A DNA stretch of 64,000 nucleotides from Rhizobium albus (GTDB lineage: Bacteria; Pseudomonadota; Alphaproteobacteria; Rhizobiales; Rhizobiaceae): NCBI GenBank assembly GCA_030160035.1, contig BSNO01000001.1, positions 310,001-374,000 of the forward strand. The letters run 5' to 3'. Position 1 is the first letter of the stretch; every line of letters starts with the position of its first letter. The notes under the pieces are model-generated. The model ran no database searches and was not told the DNA's origin. It saw nothing but the letters and a program-made list of their open reading frames with translations. A program made the position numbers and the translations under genes. This document shows, one piece after another, positions 54,037 to 61,838 of the stretch.

Positions 54037-54680
54037 AGCTTCAGGTTCCCTTGGATGCCGCCTTGCTTCGCCATCTTACGCATTCCAGACGGTGGCAGTA
54101 CCGCGAAAATCTCGCCGATCCATTCGAGCGACACATTCTCGATCGGCGCCGCGTTCCACGAGAATAGGCTCACGCTTCCATCGCTCCCGCGCATCACGGT
54201 TTTGATGAAGCGTCGGCCGTCGCTTGTCCGGACGGCTGCGTCTTCACCGAAGAAGGACGCGAGCGGTCTCTTCTGCTCTCGATGCACGACGACGATAGAT
54301 CCGTCCTTGTAGACGGGTAGCATCGAATCTCCACGAACACCGAAAGCGATCATGTCGTCTGGAACGGCAAAGGGGATGTGGATCTGGTCCAGGCCATCGG
54401 GTGGCACTTGTTCGAACTCGGGCTCAATCTCGGCGCCGGCACCGATGAAGCCCATAAGAGGGATCGGCCGGTTCTCAGTCTGGACACCTTCAGCAAGCCA
54501 TAGACGATCGACGCCGAGAACGTCGGCAAGCTTCTCAAGCGTGTCACCGCGCGGCTGGTCGACTGCGCCCTTCAGGTACTTCAGCACGTTGTCATAGGGC
54601 ACGCCGGAGCGCTCAGAGAGCACACGCTTGCTCCATCCCGTTCGCTTCCAGACTTCGTTAAGTCTTTGATCCCACGTCAT
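54033..54680 (-). CDS. Phage repressor, HTH plus S24/LexA-type peptidase
   Basis: A 215-residue repressor. The N-terminal HTH is at about 16-36 (SKRVLSERSGVPYDNVLKYLKG). The C-terminal S24 domain has the serine S119 in GVRGDSMLPVYKDG and the lysine K160 in RRFIKTV; the likely self-cleavage site is Ala81-Gly82 in GFIGAGAEI. RecA activation in DNA damage would trigger cleavage and induction. It acts on the CGGAA-N5-TTCCG sites seen in the pL, pR and own-promoter regions. The stop overlaps the secreted-protein gene by 4 bases. A LexA-type but phage-encoded relationship is more likely than a host LexA. Confidence 0.9.
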   Translation of the reverse strand: MTWDQRLNEVWKRTGWSKRVLSERSGVPYDNVLKYLKGAVDQPRGDTLEKLADVLGVDRLWLAEGVQTENRPIPLMGFIGAGAEIEPEFEQVPPDGLDQIHIPFAVPDDMIAFGVRGDSMLPVYKDGSIVVVHREQKRPLASFFGEDAAVRTSDGRRFIKTVMRGSDGSVSLFSWNAAPIENVSLEWIGEIFAVLPPSGMRKMAKQGGIQGNLKL

Positions 54681-54686
54681 GCAGGC

Positions 54687-54757
54687 ATCGTAGACCGGAA
54701 GAAAATTCAGTTGTAAGGAATTCCCCGCTTGAATATCGGAATTTAATTCCGTAATGT
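54687..54757. promoter_or_regulatory. Repressor/cro divergent promoters with two operators, predicted leaderless transcripts
   Basis: Rightward: TTGAAT (54729-54734), 17 bases, TAATGT (54752-54757); the operator CGGAA-N5-TTCCG at 54737-54751 lies in the spacer. Position +1 would fall at about the cro ATG (54765). Leftward: a -10 like TACGAT (54692-54687) puts +1 near the repressor ATG (54680); a near-match operator (last half TTCAG) lies at 54696-54710. Both transcripts are therefore expected to lack a leader, as with the lambda cI transcript from PRM. Confidence 0.65.
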
Positions 54758-54764
54758 CTCGGTT

Positions 54765-54977
54765 ATGCGAACCATTTCCGAGATCATCGCCGCAGCAGGC
54801 GGCCCCGCTGTCATCGCCGGAAAGGCCGACAAACTGTCGACCGATGCCGTCTACAAGTGGGCGAAGATTGGCATCCCAGATCGTCATTGGCCAATCCTGA
54901 TTGAGCTTGCCGGCGCGTCGCCGTCTGAGCTGTTCGAAGCCAATAAGGTCACGCGGTCGCAGGGAGCCGCCGCATGA
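54765..54977 (+). CDS. Cro-like regulator (carph-isopro type HTH)
   Basis: A 70-residue protein starting RTISEIIAAAGGPAVIAGKADKLSTDAVYKWAKIGIPDRHW, the layout of Cro/YdaS-type phage regulators in which a helix-turn-helix covers most of the protein. It is divergent to the repressor and under the pR promoter, so it should oppose the repressor during lytic growth. There is no ribosome site, in line with a leaderless transcript. The stop overlaps the next ATG by 4 bases. Confidence 0.82.
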   Translation: MRTISEIIAAAGGPAVIAGKADKLSTDAVYKWAKIGIPDRHWPILIELAGASPSELFEANKVTRSQGAAA

Positions 54978-55324
54978 CCGACCTCGACCACACCTGCAGG
55001 ACAGCGATCGAGAGCGGCCGCATGGCGCGGGTGGCTCTGAGCAGGTTCCCATCGGAGGCGGATGACAACGCCCGACCAACGGCGCCGGCCCGGCGCGCTG
55101 CCGATACCAGCCGGGCAATCAATTCGGATGGCGCCGCAATCGGTGCAGTGAAGCGAGCCGATGCGCCGCGACTGCCGAACGCCGCTGGTGTTGAGCCGGC
55201 CCCATCCGAACCCCATCCCAAGCGCTACCTGCGTCCCAACTGCCAGCATCGCGACATGTGCCGATCGGGCACGTCGGATCATTGCGGGGCGTGCAGGCGC
55301 GCGATCCAGGAGGCAGGCCAATGA
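54974..55324 (+). CDS. Cys-rich phage protein with disordered N-terminal half
   Basis: A 116-residue product. The first 80 residues are Ala/Pro/Arg-rich and probably disordered; the C-terminal part has a cysteine cluster (CQHRDMCRSGTSDHCGAC) that could hold zinc. It overlaps the cro-like stop and the next ATG. Function unknown; a small DNA-binding or antitermination protein is possible but unproven. Confidence 0.55.
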   Translation: MTDLDHTCRTAIESGRMARVALSRFPSEADDNARPTAPARRAADTSRAINSDGAAIGAVKRADAPRLPNAAGVEPAPSEPHPKRYLRPNCQHRDMCRSGTSDHCGACRRAIQEAGQ

Positions 55325-55374
55325 AACCGCGCCCGAACGATCTCCCGCACAACGCCGGCGAAGGCGAGGTGTAG
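55321..55374 (+). CDS. Possible 17-residue leader ORF
   Basis: ATG overlaps the stop of the previous gene (ATGA) and the frame reads MKPRPNDLPHNAGEGEV. It is too short to judge; its position in an otherwise gapless gene chain is the only support. Confidence 0.25.
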   Translation: MKPRPNDLPHNAGEGEV

Positions 55375-55376
55375 CC

Positions 55377-55454
55377 GTGGAAAACATCGCACTCATCACC
55401 CTCGGATACGGCCTTCTGTTCTTCGGCGTCTTCATGCTCGGGGGCCTGACATGA
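55377..55454 (+). CDS. 25-residue single-span membrane protein
   Basis: A GTG start gives MENIALITLGYGLLFFGVFMLGGLT, almost all membrane helix. The stop overlaps the next ATG. Tiny membrane proteins in this place are often missed by annotation. Real expression would need ribosome profiling. Confidence 0.4.
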   Translation: MENIALITLGYGLLFFGVFMLGGLT

Positions 55455-55798
55455 CTGGCCTGAAGGCAATCGACTATTTCCGCGCCGGCTTGGACACGTC
55501 CCAGATCGCCGCGCTGCTTCGCTGCACTGATCGGACAGTCACCGAGGCCCAGGTCTACAACCTGCTTCACCAGCAGCGGGAAGCCGAGCGAGAGCCGGTC
55601 CGCACGCCAAGAGCCAAGAGACGCCCGATCAACCCGGTCTGGCGTGACGAGAAGAAGATCGAATACGCCGGCAAGGAGCGGAAGCCCAAGCGCACGGCGG
55701 AAGAGCAAGCCGAGATCAGGCGCAAATCCAATGCTCTGGTGGCTCGCCGGCAACGCGAGCGGCTGTCGGCTCTCAGGCATGCGGCGGTGCTCCCATGA
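55451..55798 (+). CDS. Phage protein with HTH-like start, unknown
   Basis: A 115-residue basic product. TGLKAIDYFRAGLDTSQIAALLRCTDRTVTEAQVYNLLHQQRE at the N-terminus looks like a helix-turn-helix of the resolvase/homeodomain kind (GLDTSQIAALLRCTDRTV). The rest is basic and probably disordered. It overlaps neighbours by 4 bases. It may be an early regulator. Confidence 0.55.
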   Translation: MTGLKAIDYFRAGLDTSQIAALLRCTDRTVTEAQVYNLLHQQREAEREPVRTPRAKRRPINPVWRDEKKIEYAGKERKPKRTAEEQAEIRRKSNALVARRQRERLSALRHAAVLP

Positions 55799-56157
55799 AC
55801 AAGCTCCCGCCTGTGGCCGACGTGCTCGGCTCTGCGATCGATGATCGTCTTCTCAGTGAATTCGGCATCCGCCGTGTGATCCGCCGCTGCCTCGATCATC
55901 GAACGATATCGTCGCAGGGCATCAAGGAAGACACTGGCTATTGCTTCATCTCGTTGCCGCGCGTGTCCATCCTGGACGGCCGGCCCGAGGAAAATCAGAC
56001 GCGGGCGAGCGGCGGCAACCGCTCTCCGCATAGTCCTGAAATCGAGACACAGGCGCCGGGCTCAATCGCGCTGCCTGCGTTTCACAAAGTCCACCCAGCG
56101 GCAATTCCAACTGACGGTCGTCGATCGTCGGGCGGGCGCGGCTTGGGCGGGTCATAG
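55795..56157 (+). CDS. 120-residue phage protein, unknown
   Basis: Starts NKLPPVADVLGSAIDDRLLSEFGIRRVI, an ordered region, and ends in a disordered basic and Gly-rich tail. No family recognised. Followed by a 60-base gap. Confidence 0.45.
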   Translation: MNKLPPVADVLGSAIDDRLLSEFGIRRVIRRCLDHRTISSQGIKEDTGYCFISLPRVSILDGRPEENQTRASGGNRSPHSPEIETQAPGSIALPAFHKVHPAAIPTDGRRSSGGRGLGGS

Positions 56158-56217
56158 GCTCTCCATCTCCTGTCTCTCGTGGTTCCGATCATTGGAACCT
56201 AGCGAGAGAGACGGTCG

Positions 56218-56592
56218 ATGCGGTCAACAAATTTGGTGGAAACGGGCGACGCAATGAGCAGCGCAGTAACAAGTGAGATGCTGGACAAGATCGTTGTCCG
56301 AGAGATCGCAAACAGCGGCTCTCGCGAGGCGGCAATGGACAAGATTTGCCGCACCTACGGCTTCACCAGAGCACAGATCAAGCACCTGCGGGGCGGCCGG
56401 GCGAAGGACGTGAAGCTGAGCCTCTTTCAGAAGGTTCGGTTCGCGTACCTCGACTACTGCGAGAAGCAGATCGCGGCCCTGCAACACGAAATCCAAATCG
56501 AGAAAGCGAAGCACTCGGATGCTGATTTGGGAAATCTTGAAGGCGAAGTGGAAGCTCTTGCGGAGAAAGTTCGCAAGGCGAAAGCGAGGTGA
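56218..56592 (+). CDS. 124-residue phage protein with long helix
   Basis: After a short N-terminal part the sequence has an HTH-like segment (AMDKICRTYGFTRAQIKHLRG) and a long coiled coil (AYLDYCEKQIAALQHEIQIEKAK and EGEVEALAEKVRKAKAR). GAGAGAGACGG precedes the ATG at 56218; the alternative start at 56254 lacks one. It ends 3 bases before the next gene. A DNA-binding role is plausible, the function unknown. Confidence 0.55.
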   Translation: MRSTNLVETGDAMSSAVTSEMLDKIVVREIANSGSREAAMDKICRTYGFTRAQIKHLRGGRAKDVKLSLFQKVRFAYLDYCEKQIAALQHEIQIEKAKHSDADLGNLEGEVEALAEKVRKAKAR

Positions 56593-56595
56593 GAA

Positions 56596-57147
56596 ATGAG
56601 CAGTGTAGGGCACAACTCCAAGGATCTAACGGAAGACGAGCGCGCGGCCCTTTACGGCTATCTCTGCCGGCAAGAACGCGACGAACTGGCAGTGATCGAC
56701 GGTGCGCAGGCGAAGCGCAAAGAGAACTTTAAGAAGGCCAAGGAATGGGGTTTCTCGAAAGAGGAAGTGGCGTTCCACGAAAAGGCTCGCAAAGCCGGCG
56801 ACGGCTCGTCGATCGTCCAGAAGCACTCCCTGCACAAACGAGTTTTGATCAAGCTCGGTCTGATCCCTGACGATCGCGGCGGTGACCTCCTTGTCGACCG
56901 TGCCGATCGCCTGCAGCTCATCCGGGCGCGCGGCGAGGCTGATGGCCTGGTCGGCGAGGGCGGCCCCGGTCATGCCGGTTTCGCGCAGAACAGCGACGAG
57001 GAGGTCACCTACCTCGAAGGCTGGAAGGCCGGGCAGATGCGCTACGCACAGAATTGGCAAGCCGCGATGGAGAAGGCGATCGCTTCGAAGTCGCGTGAAG
57101 AGCCCGAAGCATCCGGCGAAGACCCATTCCCTGCAGCGGCTGAATGA
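56596..57147 (+). CDS. 183-residue phage protein, unknown
   Basis: Starts SSVGHNSKDLTEDERAAL and has a charged helical middle (ERDELAVIDGAQAKRKENFKKAKEWGF), then a Gly-rich centre and YLEGWKAGQMRYAQNW near the end. The SSVGHNS start recurs in rhizobial phage proteins without a function. No family is assigned. Confidence 0.55.
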   Translation: MSSVGHNSKDLTEDERAALYGYLCRQERDELAVIDGAQAKRKENFKKAKEWGFSKEEVAFHEKARKAGDGSSIVQKHSLHKRVLIKLGLIPDDRGGDLLVDRADRLQLIRARGEADGLVGEGGPGHAGFAQNSDEEVTYLEGWKAGQMRYAQNWQAAMEKAIASKSREEPEASGEDPFPAAAE

Positions 57148-57241
57148 ACCCAGGCGGCGGCCTGCACCGGCGACCGCGTCCGTAACGCGGGAGGGAGTGG
57201 GCGGCGGCCCCTCCCGATCCTCCCAAGGCTACGAGGGCTCC

Positions 57242-57589
57242 ATGAGATTCAGTATGACATTCGAGGGCAAGCTTGCGGCGCATCTGATCGCCGAAGCTGA
57301 TCTCCACAAGGTGCGACCGTCGACGCTGGTCCGGTCGGCCGTCGCCACGATGGTCAAGGACGATCTGCTCGACACGATGATCGCAGACGTCGACCTCAAG
57401 GAAGAAGACCGCTTCGAGGGCGGATGGCGCGGCAACTACATCCACGAGGGCAGGCGCGTGTCTCTCGCTTCCCTCGCAAGGGAGCACGGCATGTCAGCAT
57501 CGACGCTCTATCGGCGTGTCAGGCGTCTGGGCTGGTCGATCGACAGGGCGATCAGCGAGCCGATTAAGGGCTCGGAGGGCAGGCCATGA
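57242..57589 (+). CDS. Ribbon-helix/HTH-like DNA-binding phage protein
   Basis: A 115-residue product starting at the ATG at 57242. The N-terminal part (RFSMTFEGKLAAHLIAEADLHKVRPSTLVRSAVATMV) resembles a ribbon-helix-helix, and the C-terminal part (VSLASLAREHGMSASTLYRRVRRLGWSIDRAI) is a clear helix-turn-helix of the kind found in phage HNH and terminase-like proteins. Two DNA-binding folds in one small protein is unusual. It overlaps the RuvC-like start by 4 bases. Confidence 0.6.
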   Translation: MRFSMTFEGKLAAHLIAEADLHKVRPSTLVRSAVATMVKDDLLDTMIADVDLKEEDRFEGGWRGNYIHEGRRVSLASLAREHGMSASTLYRRVRRLGWSIDRAISEPIKGSEGRP

Positions 57590-58281
57590 GGATTCTCGGT
57601 CTCGATGTCTCCACCTGCACTGGCTATGCCTTCTGGGACACAAGCCGCAACATCTCATCCATTCAGGCTGACGTGATCGAGTTGCCGCCTCCTCGCGAAC
57701 TGCCCAACGGCAAAAAGGATTACAGCTGGGACGATTGGCGGGTAGCCCAGGTGGGCCCGAAGATCGTCAAGCTGATCAGGCAAATCGGGCCCGACTTCAT
57801 CCTTTGCGAAGAACGCCTACGGTTCTCGAAAAAGGGAGATGGCGCATTTGCGTTCACTCAGGCGATACATGGCGCGATATACGGCCATTGCTGCAGCTTC
57901 GGAATCCCATTCGGAACCATCCCGATCTCCTCGTGGAGAGCGCTCGCCTACGGCAAAGGTTTCAAGCCGGCGGTGGAGCCTGTGCTTGATGCCTACGGCA
58001 ACCAGAAGCTGGATGACAAAACCGGCAAGCCCAAGTTCAAGACGCAGGACTGGGGCGATATCGCTGTCGAAAAGTGCGAGAGCCTTGGGATCGTTCTGCC
58101 TCAGAAGAAGGCGACATCGCACAACGCCGCCGAGAGTGCGCTGATCGCGATGCTTTGGCGGTGCCATAGCCGCATCTCAGTCCCCGGCGACAAGAACCGC
58201 GAGAAGTATCTCTCTCTTTTGCAGAAACCCAACGGCTCCTCGGTTGAGCGAAACATTCCGCGCCAAGAGGTGGCGGCATGA
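57586..58281 (+). CDS. RuvC-like Holliday junction resolvase
   Basis: A 231-residue nuclease of the RNase H fold. The first catalytic Asp is D7 in ILGLDVSTCTGYAFWD, the second acid lies in ILCEERLRF, and the C-terminal segment HNAAESALIAML stands where RuvC has an acidic DAADALAIA motif, so the last acid is an E further along. RuvC-like enzymes cut four-way junctions; here they could clear concatemer branches before packaging. It overlaps the methyltransferase gene by 4 bases. Confidence 0.8.
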   Translation: MRILGLDVSTCTGYAFWDTSRNISSIQADVIELPPPRELPNGKKDYSWDDWRVAQVGPKIVKLIRQIGPDFILCEERLRFSKKGDGAFAFTQAIHGAIYGHCCSFGIPFGTIPISSWRALAYGKGFKPAVEPVLDAYGNQKLDDKTGKPKFKTQDWGDIAVEKCESLGIVLPQKKATSHNAAESALIAMLWRCHSRISVPGDKNREKYLSLLQKPNGSSVERNIPRQEVAA

Positions 58282-58850
58282 GGCTCTTCGACTGGCCCTT
58301 CGGCGACATCAACCCGCATTCCTTCGACCTGATTATGGCCGATCCTGCGTGGACCTTCGAGCTCCGGTCGGAGAAGGGCGAGAGCAAGTCGGCCCAGGCG
58401 CAATACCAGTGCCAGACGCTCGACGACATCAAGGCCCTGCCTGTGCTTGATCTGGCCAGCTCCGATTCCCTGCTGTGGCTCTGGGCCACCAACCCGATGC
58501 TGCCGCAGGCCTTCGAGGTGATGTCGGCATGGGGCTTCACATTCAAGACTGCCGGCGCATGGGGCAAAACCACGGTCAACGGCAAGATCGCATTCGGCAC
58601 TGGCTACATCTTCCGCAGTGCGCACGAGCCGATTCTCATCGGGACGCGCGGCGAGCCGAAGACGACGAGATCCGTCCGCTCGCTGATCATGGGGCAGGTG
58701 CGCGAGCATTCCCGCAAGCCGGAGGAGGCATATCGCGAGGCCGAACGCCTGATGCCGCACGCACGGCGGATCGAACTCTTCTCCCGCACCGATCGGCCCG
58801 GCTGGACGACATGGGGCAATGAGGCCGGCAAGTTCGGAGCGGCGGCATGA
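58278..58850 (+). CDS. MT-A70 family N6-adenine methyltransferase
   Basis: A 190-residue methyltransferase. The catalytic motif reads ADPAWTF (22-25), a variant of DPPW, and the SAM-binding region lies in GAWGKTTVNGKIAFGTGYIFRSAHEPIL, with a C-terminal RRIELFSR motif. Phage enzymes of this type methylate adenine to evade host restriction. The target site cannot be read from sequence. It overlaps both neighbours by 4 bases. Confidence 0.82.
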   Translation: MRLFDWPFGDINPHSFDLIMADPAWTFELRSEKGESKSAQAQYQCQTLDDIKALPVLDLASSDSLLWLWATNPMLPQAFEVMSAWGFTFKTAGAWGKTTVNGKIAFGTGYIFRSAHEPILIGTRGEPKTTRSVRSLIMGQVREHSRKPEEAYREAERLMPHARRIELFSRTDRPGWTTWGNEAGKFGAAA

Positions 58851-60334
58851 ACATGGCAGCGAGAATTCAAGACATAGACCGAGACGCGCATGGTTTCTCT
58901 CAGCGAGACATGCCAAGCGCACTGGAGGCAGAGCAGGCGTTGCTTGGCGCCCTCATGATGAACGCCCAGGCGTCGGCGGAGATCATCGACCGGGTGTCGG
59001 CCGAAGACTTCAGCGACCCGATCAATGCCGAAATCTTCCGCATCTGCCTGGAGCAGATCGCCAAAGGCAAGCGCCCGAACCCTGTGACCCTCAAGGCCGC
59101 GCTTCCCGAAATCCAGATCGGCGAGAAGACCATCTCGCAATATCTCGCCTCGCTCGCTGCCAATGCCGTGAACGTGGTCAACGCTCCGGACTATGCCGAC
59201 GCCATTCGCTACTCCGGCGCCCGGCGTACCCTGATCAATCTCGGCGGCCGCATAACGGACGTCGGCGTCAAGCTGGCTGATGAAGTGCTGCTTCTCGAAG
59301 AGGTCGATGCGCTGGCAACGCGGCTCACTGAGTGCCGTGCGAAGATCGCCGGGTCCGAGGGTAGCGGAACAAGCTTTGCCGACGCCATGGACCGCGCTCT
59401 TGACCGCACAGACAAGGCCCAGCGCGGAGAAGACGACAGCGGCATCGATTGCGGCTTCATGGCCGTGACGCGTCTGGTGGGGCCGCTCACGCCCGGCCAG
59501 CTGATCGTGATCGGCGGCGGGACGAAGCAAGGCAAATCGGCTCTCGCCCAACAGATGGGCATGGGCGCCGCGCGCAATGGCTGGCCGGTCTTCTACTACT
59601 CCGGAGAGATGGGCGCCGACGAGCTCGCCATGCGCGAGATCAGCCGATCGACCGGGATTTCAGTCTCCAGGCAGAAGCGCGGGTCCGTCTCCGATCAGGA
59701 ATACGAGCACATGATGGTCGCTCGGTCCGATCTCTCAAAGCTGCCGTGGCACATCCAGGACAAACGCCGGACGCTGGACCAGCTGGAGCGCGAGCTTGAG
59801 GCCTTCGTGAAGCGAAGAGGGCAGGCGCTGATTATCGTCGATTCCGTCACGCTGATCGAGCGAGACCAGAACAATCGCCGGGTGGAGAACTGGGCCTTTG
59901 CTGAAATGGTCACGGACCGGCTCAAGGGGATCGCCCGGAAGCTGGAGAGCCCGATCCTCGCGCTGTCGCAGCTGAAGAAGAACACCTTCGCCGTCGAGCG
60001 GTCATCCTATGCCAAGCAGGTCGACGCTGCCGTCTTCAAGAACGTCGTGAACCGCCGGCCGCGCTATTCCGACATCCTCGGCGCGTGCGAGCGCGATGCG
60101 GACCATGTGCTGATCCCGTTCAACCCCGAGCCGATCCTGATGGAACTGGAGCCTGCGGAAGGCACGCCGGAACACCTCGTCTGGGAGACCGTGCTCGAGG
60201 AATACAAAGGCAGGGCCGAGATCATCCTTGCCCTGTCCCGCGAGCAGAAGTGGCCCCGCAAGCAAGCGGTCCTCTGGGACGGCACCAGAACGACATTCGA
60301 GATGCAGGGCGAGAGCCAGAAAGGGCTTTTCTGA
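58847..60334 (+). CDS. Replicative DNA helicase (DnaB type)
   Basis: A 495-residue hexameric helicase. The N-terminal domain starts with SALEAEQALLGALMMNAQ, typical of DnaB, and the RecA-like motor has Walker A GGGTKQGKSALA and Walker B ALIIVDSVTLIE. It unwinds DNA at the phage fork. No DnaC-like loader or initiator gene is seen beside it; this DnaB may load by itself or use host proteins. The stop overlaps the next ATG by one base. Confidence 0.9.
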   Translation: MNMAARIQDIDRDAHGFSQRDMPSALEAEQALLGALMMNAQASAEIIDRVSAEDFSDPINAEIFRICLEQIAKGKRPNPVTLKAALPEIQIGEKTISQYLASLAANAVNVVNAPDYADAIRYSGARRTLINLGGRITDVGVKLADEVLLLEEVDALATRLTECRAKIAGSEGSGTSFADAMDRALDRTDKAQRGEDDSGIDCGFMAVTRLVGPLTPGQLIVIGGGTKQGKSALAQQMGMGAARNGWPVFYYSGEMGADELAMREISRSTGISVSRQKRGSVSDQEYEHMMVARSDLSKLPWHIQDKRRTLDQLERELEAFVKRRGQALIIVDSVTLIERDQNNRRVENWAFAEMVTDRLKGIARKLESPILALSQLKKNTFAVERSSYAKQVDAAVFKNVVNRRPRYSDILGACERDADHVLIPFNPEPILMELEPAEGTPEHLVWETVLEEYKGRAEIILALSREQKWPRKQAVLWDGTRTTFEMQGESQKGLF

Positions 60335-61533
60335 TGCGCTATGGCTCTGTCTGCTCAGGCATCGAAGCCGCGACCATGGCCTGGCATACGCTCGGCTGGT
60401 CGCCCGCCTTCTTCAGCGAGATCGAGAAGTTCCCGTCCCAGGTGCTCGCTCACCACTACGGCAGCAACATGCCCGGTGCGGAGCCGTCAATGAACGGTGT
60501 CCCGAACTACGGCGATATGACGAAATTCGAGGAGTGGCCCGACCATGAAATTGACCTTCTTGTCGGAGGAACGCCCTGCCAGTCCTTCAGCGTCGCAGGA
60601 CTTCGCCAAGGCCTTGCTGACCCGCGCGGGAACCTCATGCTCACCTATCTTGCCATCGCTCGACGCTATCAGCCCCGCTGGCTGGTCTGGGAGAACGTCC
60701 CCGGCGTCCTGTCTTCCAACGGAGGAAGGGACTTTGGAACCTTTATCCGAGGGCTGGAAGAATGCGGGTATCATGCGGCCTGGAGAGTGCTTGACGCTCA
60801 GTTTGTCCGAGTGGACGGCTATGAAAGGGCAGTCCCGCAGCGACGGCGGCGTGTGTTCGTTGTCGGATATCTTGGAGACTGGAGACGTGCCGCGGCGGTT
60901 CTACTTGAGCCCGAAAGCCTGCGCGGGGATCCTGCGCCGCGCCGACAAGCGGGGGAAGGAGTTGCCCCAACAATTAGCGCACGCCCTTCAGGGGGTGGCG
61001 GTCTCGGAACCGACTTCGACTTAGACGGAGGCCTGTTCGTGGATGATGCAGCCCGCTGTGACACAGCGGGCTATGCCCAGCGGATAGACGCCGAAAGCGA
61101 GAACTTTGTCGCCTTCAATTCAAGGGAAGACCCAGAGGCTACATGGGACCGTTCCGGCCCGCTCGGCGCTTCTAGTCCGCAGGCGCAAGCTATTGCCTGG
61201 TCGATCATGCCTCAGAACAGCGGCAAGGATTACAAGGCCCGCGCCGTCGACGTGGCACAACCAGTCATGGCGGGCGGCCCGGTCGGCGGAAATCAGGGCG
61301 GCGACTACATCCAGCAGAGGTGGGCAGTCCGTCGGCTAACCCCGACCGAATGCGAGCGCCTGCAGGGCTTTCCTGACCACTTCACCGACATCCGGCCGAA
61401 CGGCAAGCCAACGGCCGATGGCCCTCGATACAAAGCCCTTGGCAACAGCATGGCCGTGAATGCGATGCGCTGGCTTGGGCAACGGATCGCCCATGTAGAA
61501 TCTCTCACGGATGCACTGGAGGCAGCCGAATGA
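60334..61533 (+). CDS. C5-cytosine DNA methyltransferase
   Basis: A 399-residue methyltransferase. Motif I is GSVCSGIEAATMAWHTLG, the catalytic motif IV is GTPCQSF (Cys in PCQ), motif VI is WENVPG, motif VIII QRRRRVFVVG and motif X NSMAVNAMRW. The start overlaps the helicase stop (TGATG). The target sequence is not known. The gene has a Gly/Asp-rich insertion in the middle (target recognition region). Confidence 0.9.
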   Translation: MRYGSVCSGIEAATMAWHTLGWSPAFFSEIEKFPSQVLAHHYGSNMPGAEPSMNGVPNYGDMTKFEEWPDHEIDLLVGGTPCQSFSVAGLRQGLADPRGNLMLTYLAIARRYQPRWLVWENVPGVLSSNGGRDFGTFIRGLEECGYHAAWRVLDAQFVRVDGYERAVPQRRRRVFVVGYLGDWRRAAAVLLEPESLRGDPAPRRQAGEGVAPTISARPSGGGGLGTDFDLDGGLFVDDAARCDTAGYAQRIDAESENFVAFNSREDPEATWDRSGPLGASSPQAQAIAWSIMPQNSGKDYKARAVDVAQPVMAGGPVGGNQGGDYIQQRWAVRRLTPTECERLQGFPDHFTDIRPNGKPTADGPRYKALGNSMAVNAMRWLGQRIAHVESLTDALEAAE

Positions 61534-61838
61534 ACGAATTCCGAGCTTTCGCGCACCCTGTCCACGGCGGATTTCACGCGATGATCCGTCTCGCTCACCA
61601 GGCTAAGCCCGAGCCCGTCAAAGGAAGAGGCGGAGCCCCAATCCTCTATGCGACCGAGCTGGATGCGCACAAAGCGGCCACGGCGCATCTGGAAGCCTAT
61701 TTCAACGGCAGCCTGACCCGCGACGGTGACACGCTTTCCACGGCCAAGCGTGAAGCCGACGTCGTCTTCGCCAAGTTCACGAAGCAGCGGGGCAAGGAGA
61801 AGCGGATCGAGGTGGTGCGCCGGAGGGTAGGGGCATGA
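61530..61838 (+). CDS. 102-residue phage protein, unknown
   Basis: Starts NEFRAFAHPVHGGFHAMIRLA and ends with a basic segment (KQRGKEKRIEVVRRR). The middle (ILYATELDAHKAATAHLEAYF) appears in other phage hypotheticals. It overlaps both neighbours by 4 bases. Confidence 0.5.
   Translation: MNEFRAFAHPVHGGFHAMIRLAHQAKPEPVKGRGGAPILYATELDAHKAATAHLEAYFNGSLTRDGDTLSTAKREADVVFAKFTKQRGKEKRIEVVRRRVGA

Noticed and set aside
54033-55118. A longer repressor starting far upstream at about 55118
   Set aside because: The extension overlaps the divergent promoter and the cro-like gene; the HTH domain begins at the ATG at 54680, where the -10 box also points.
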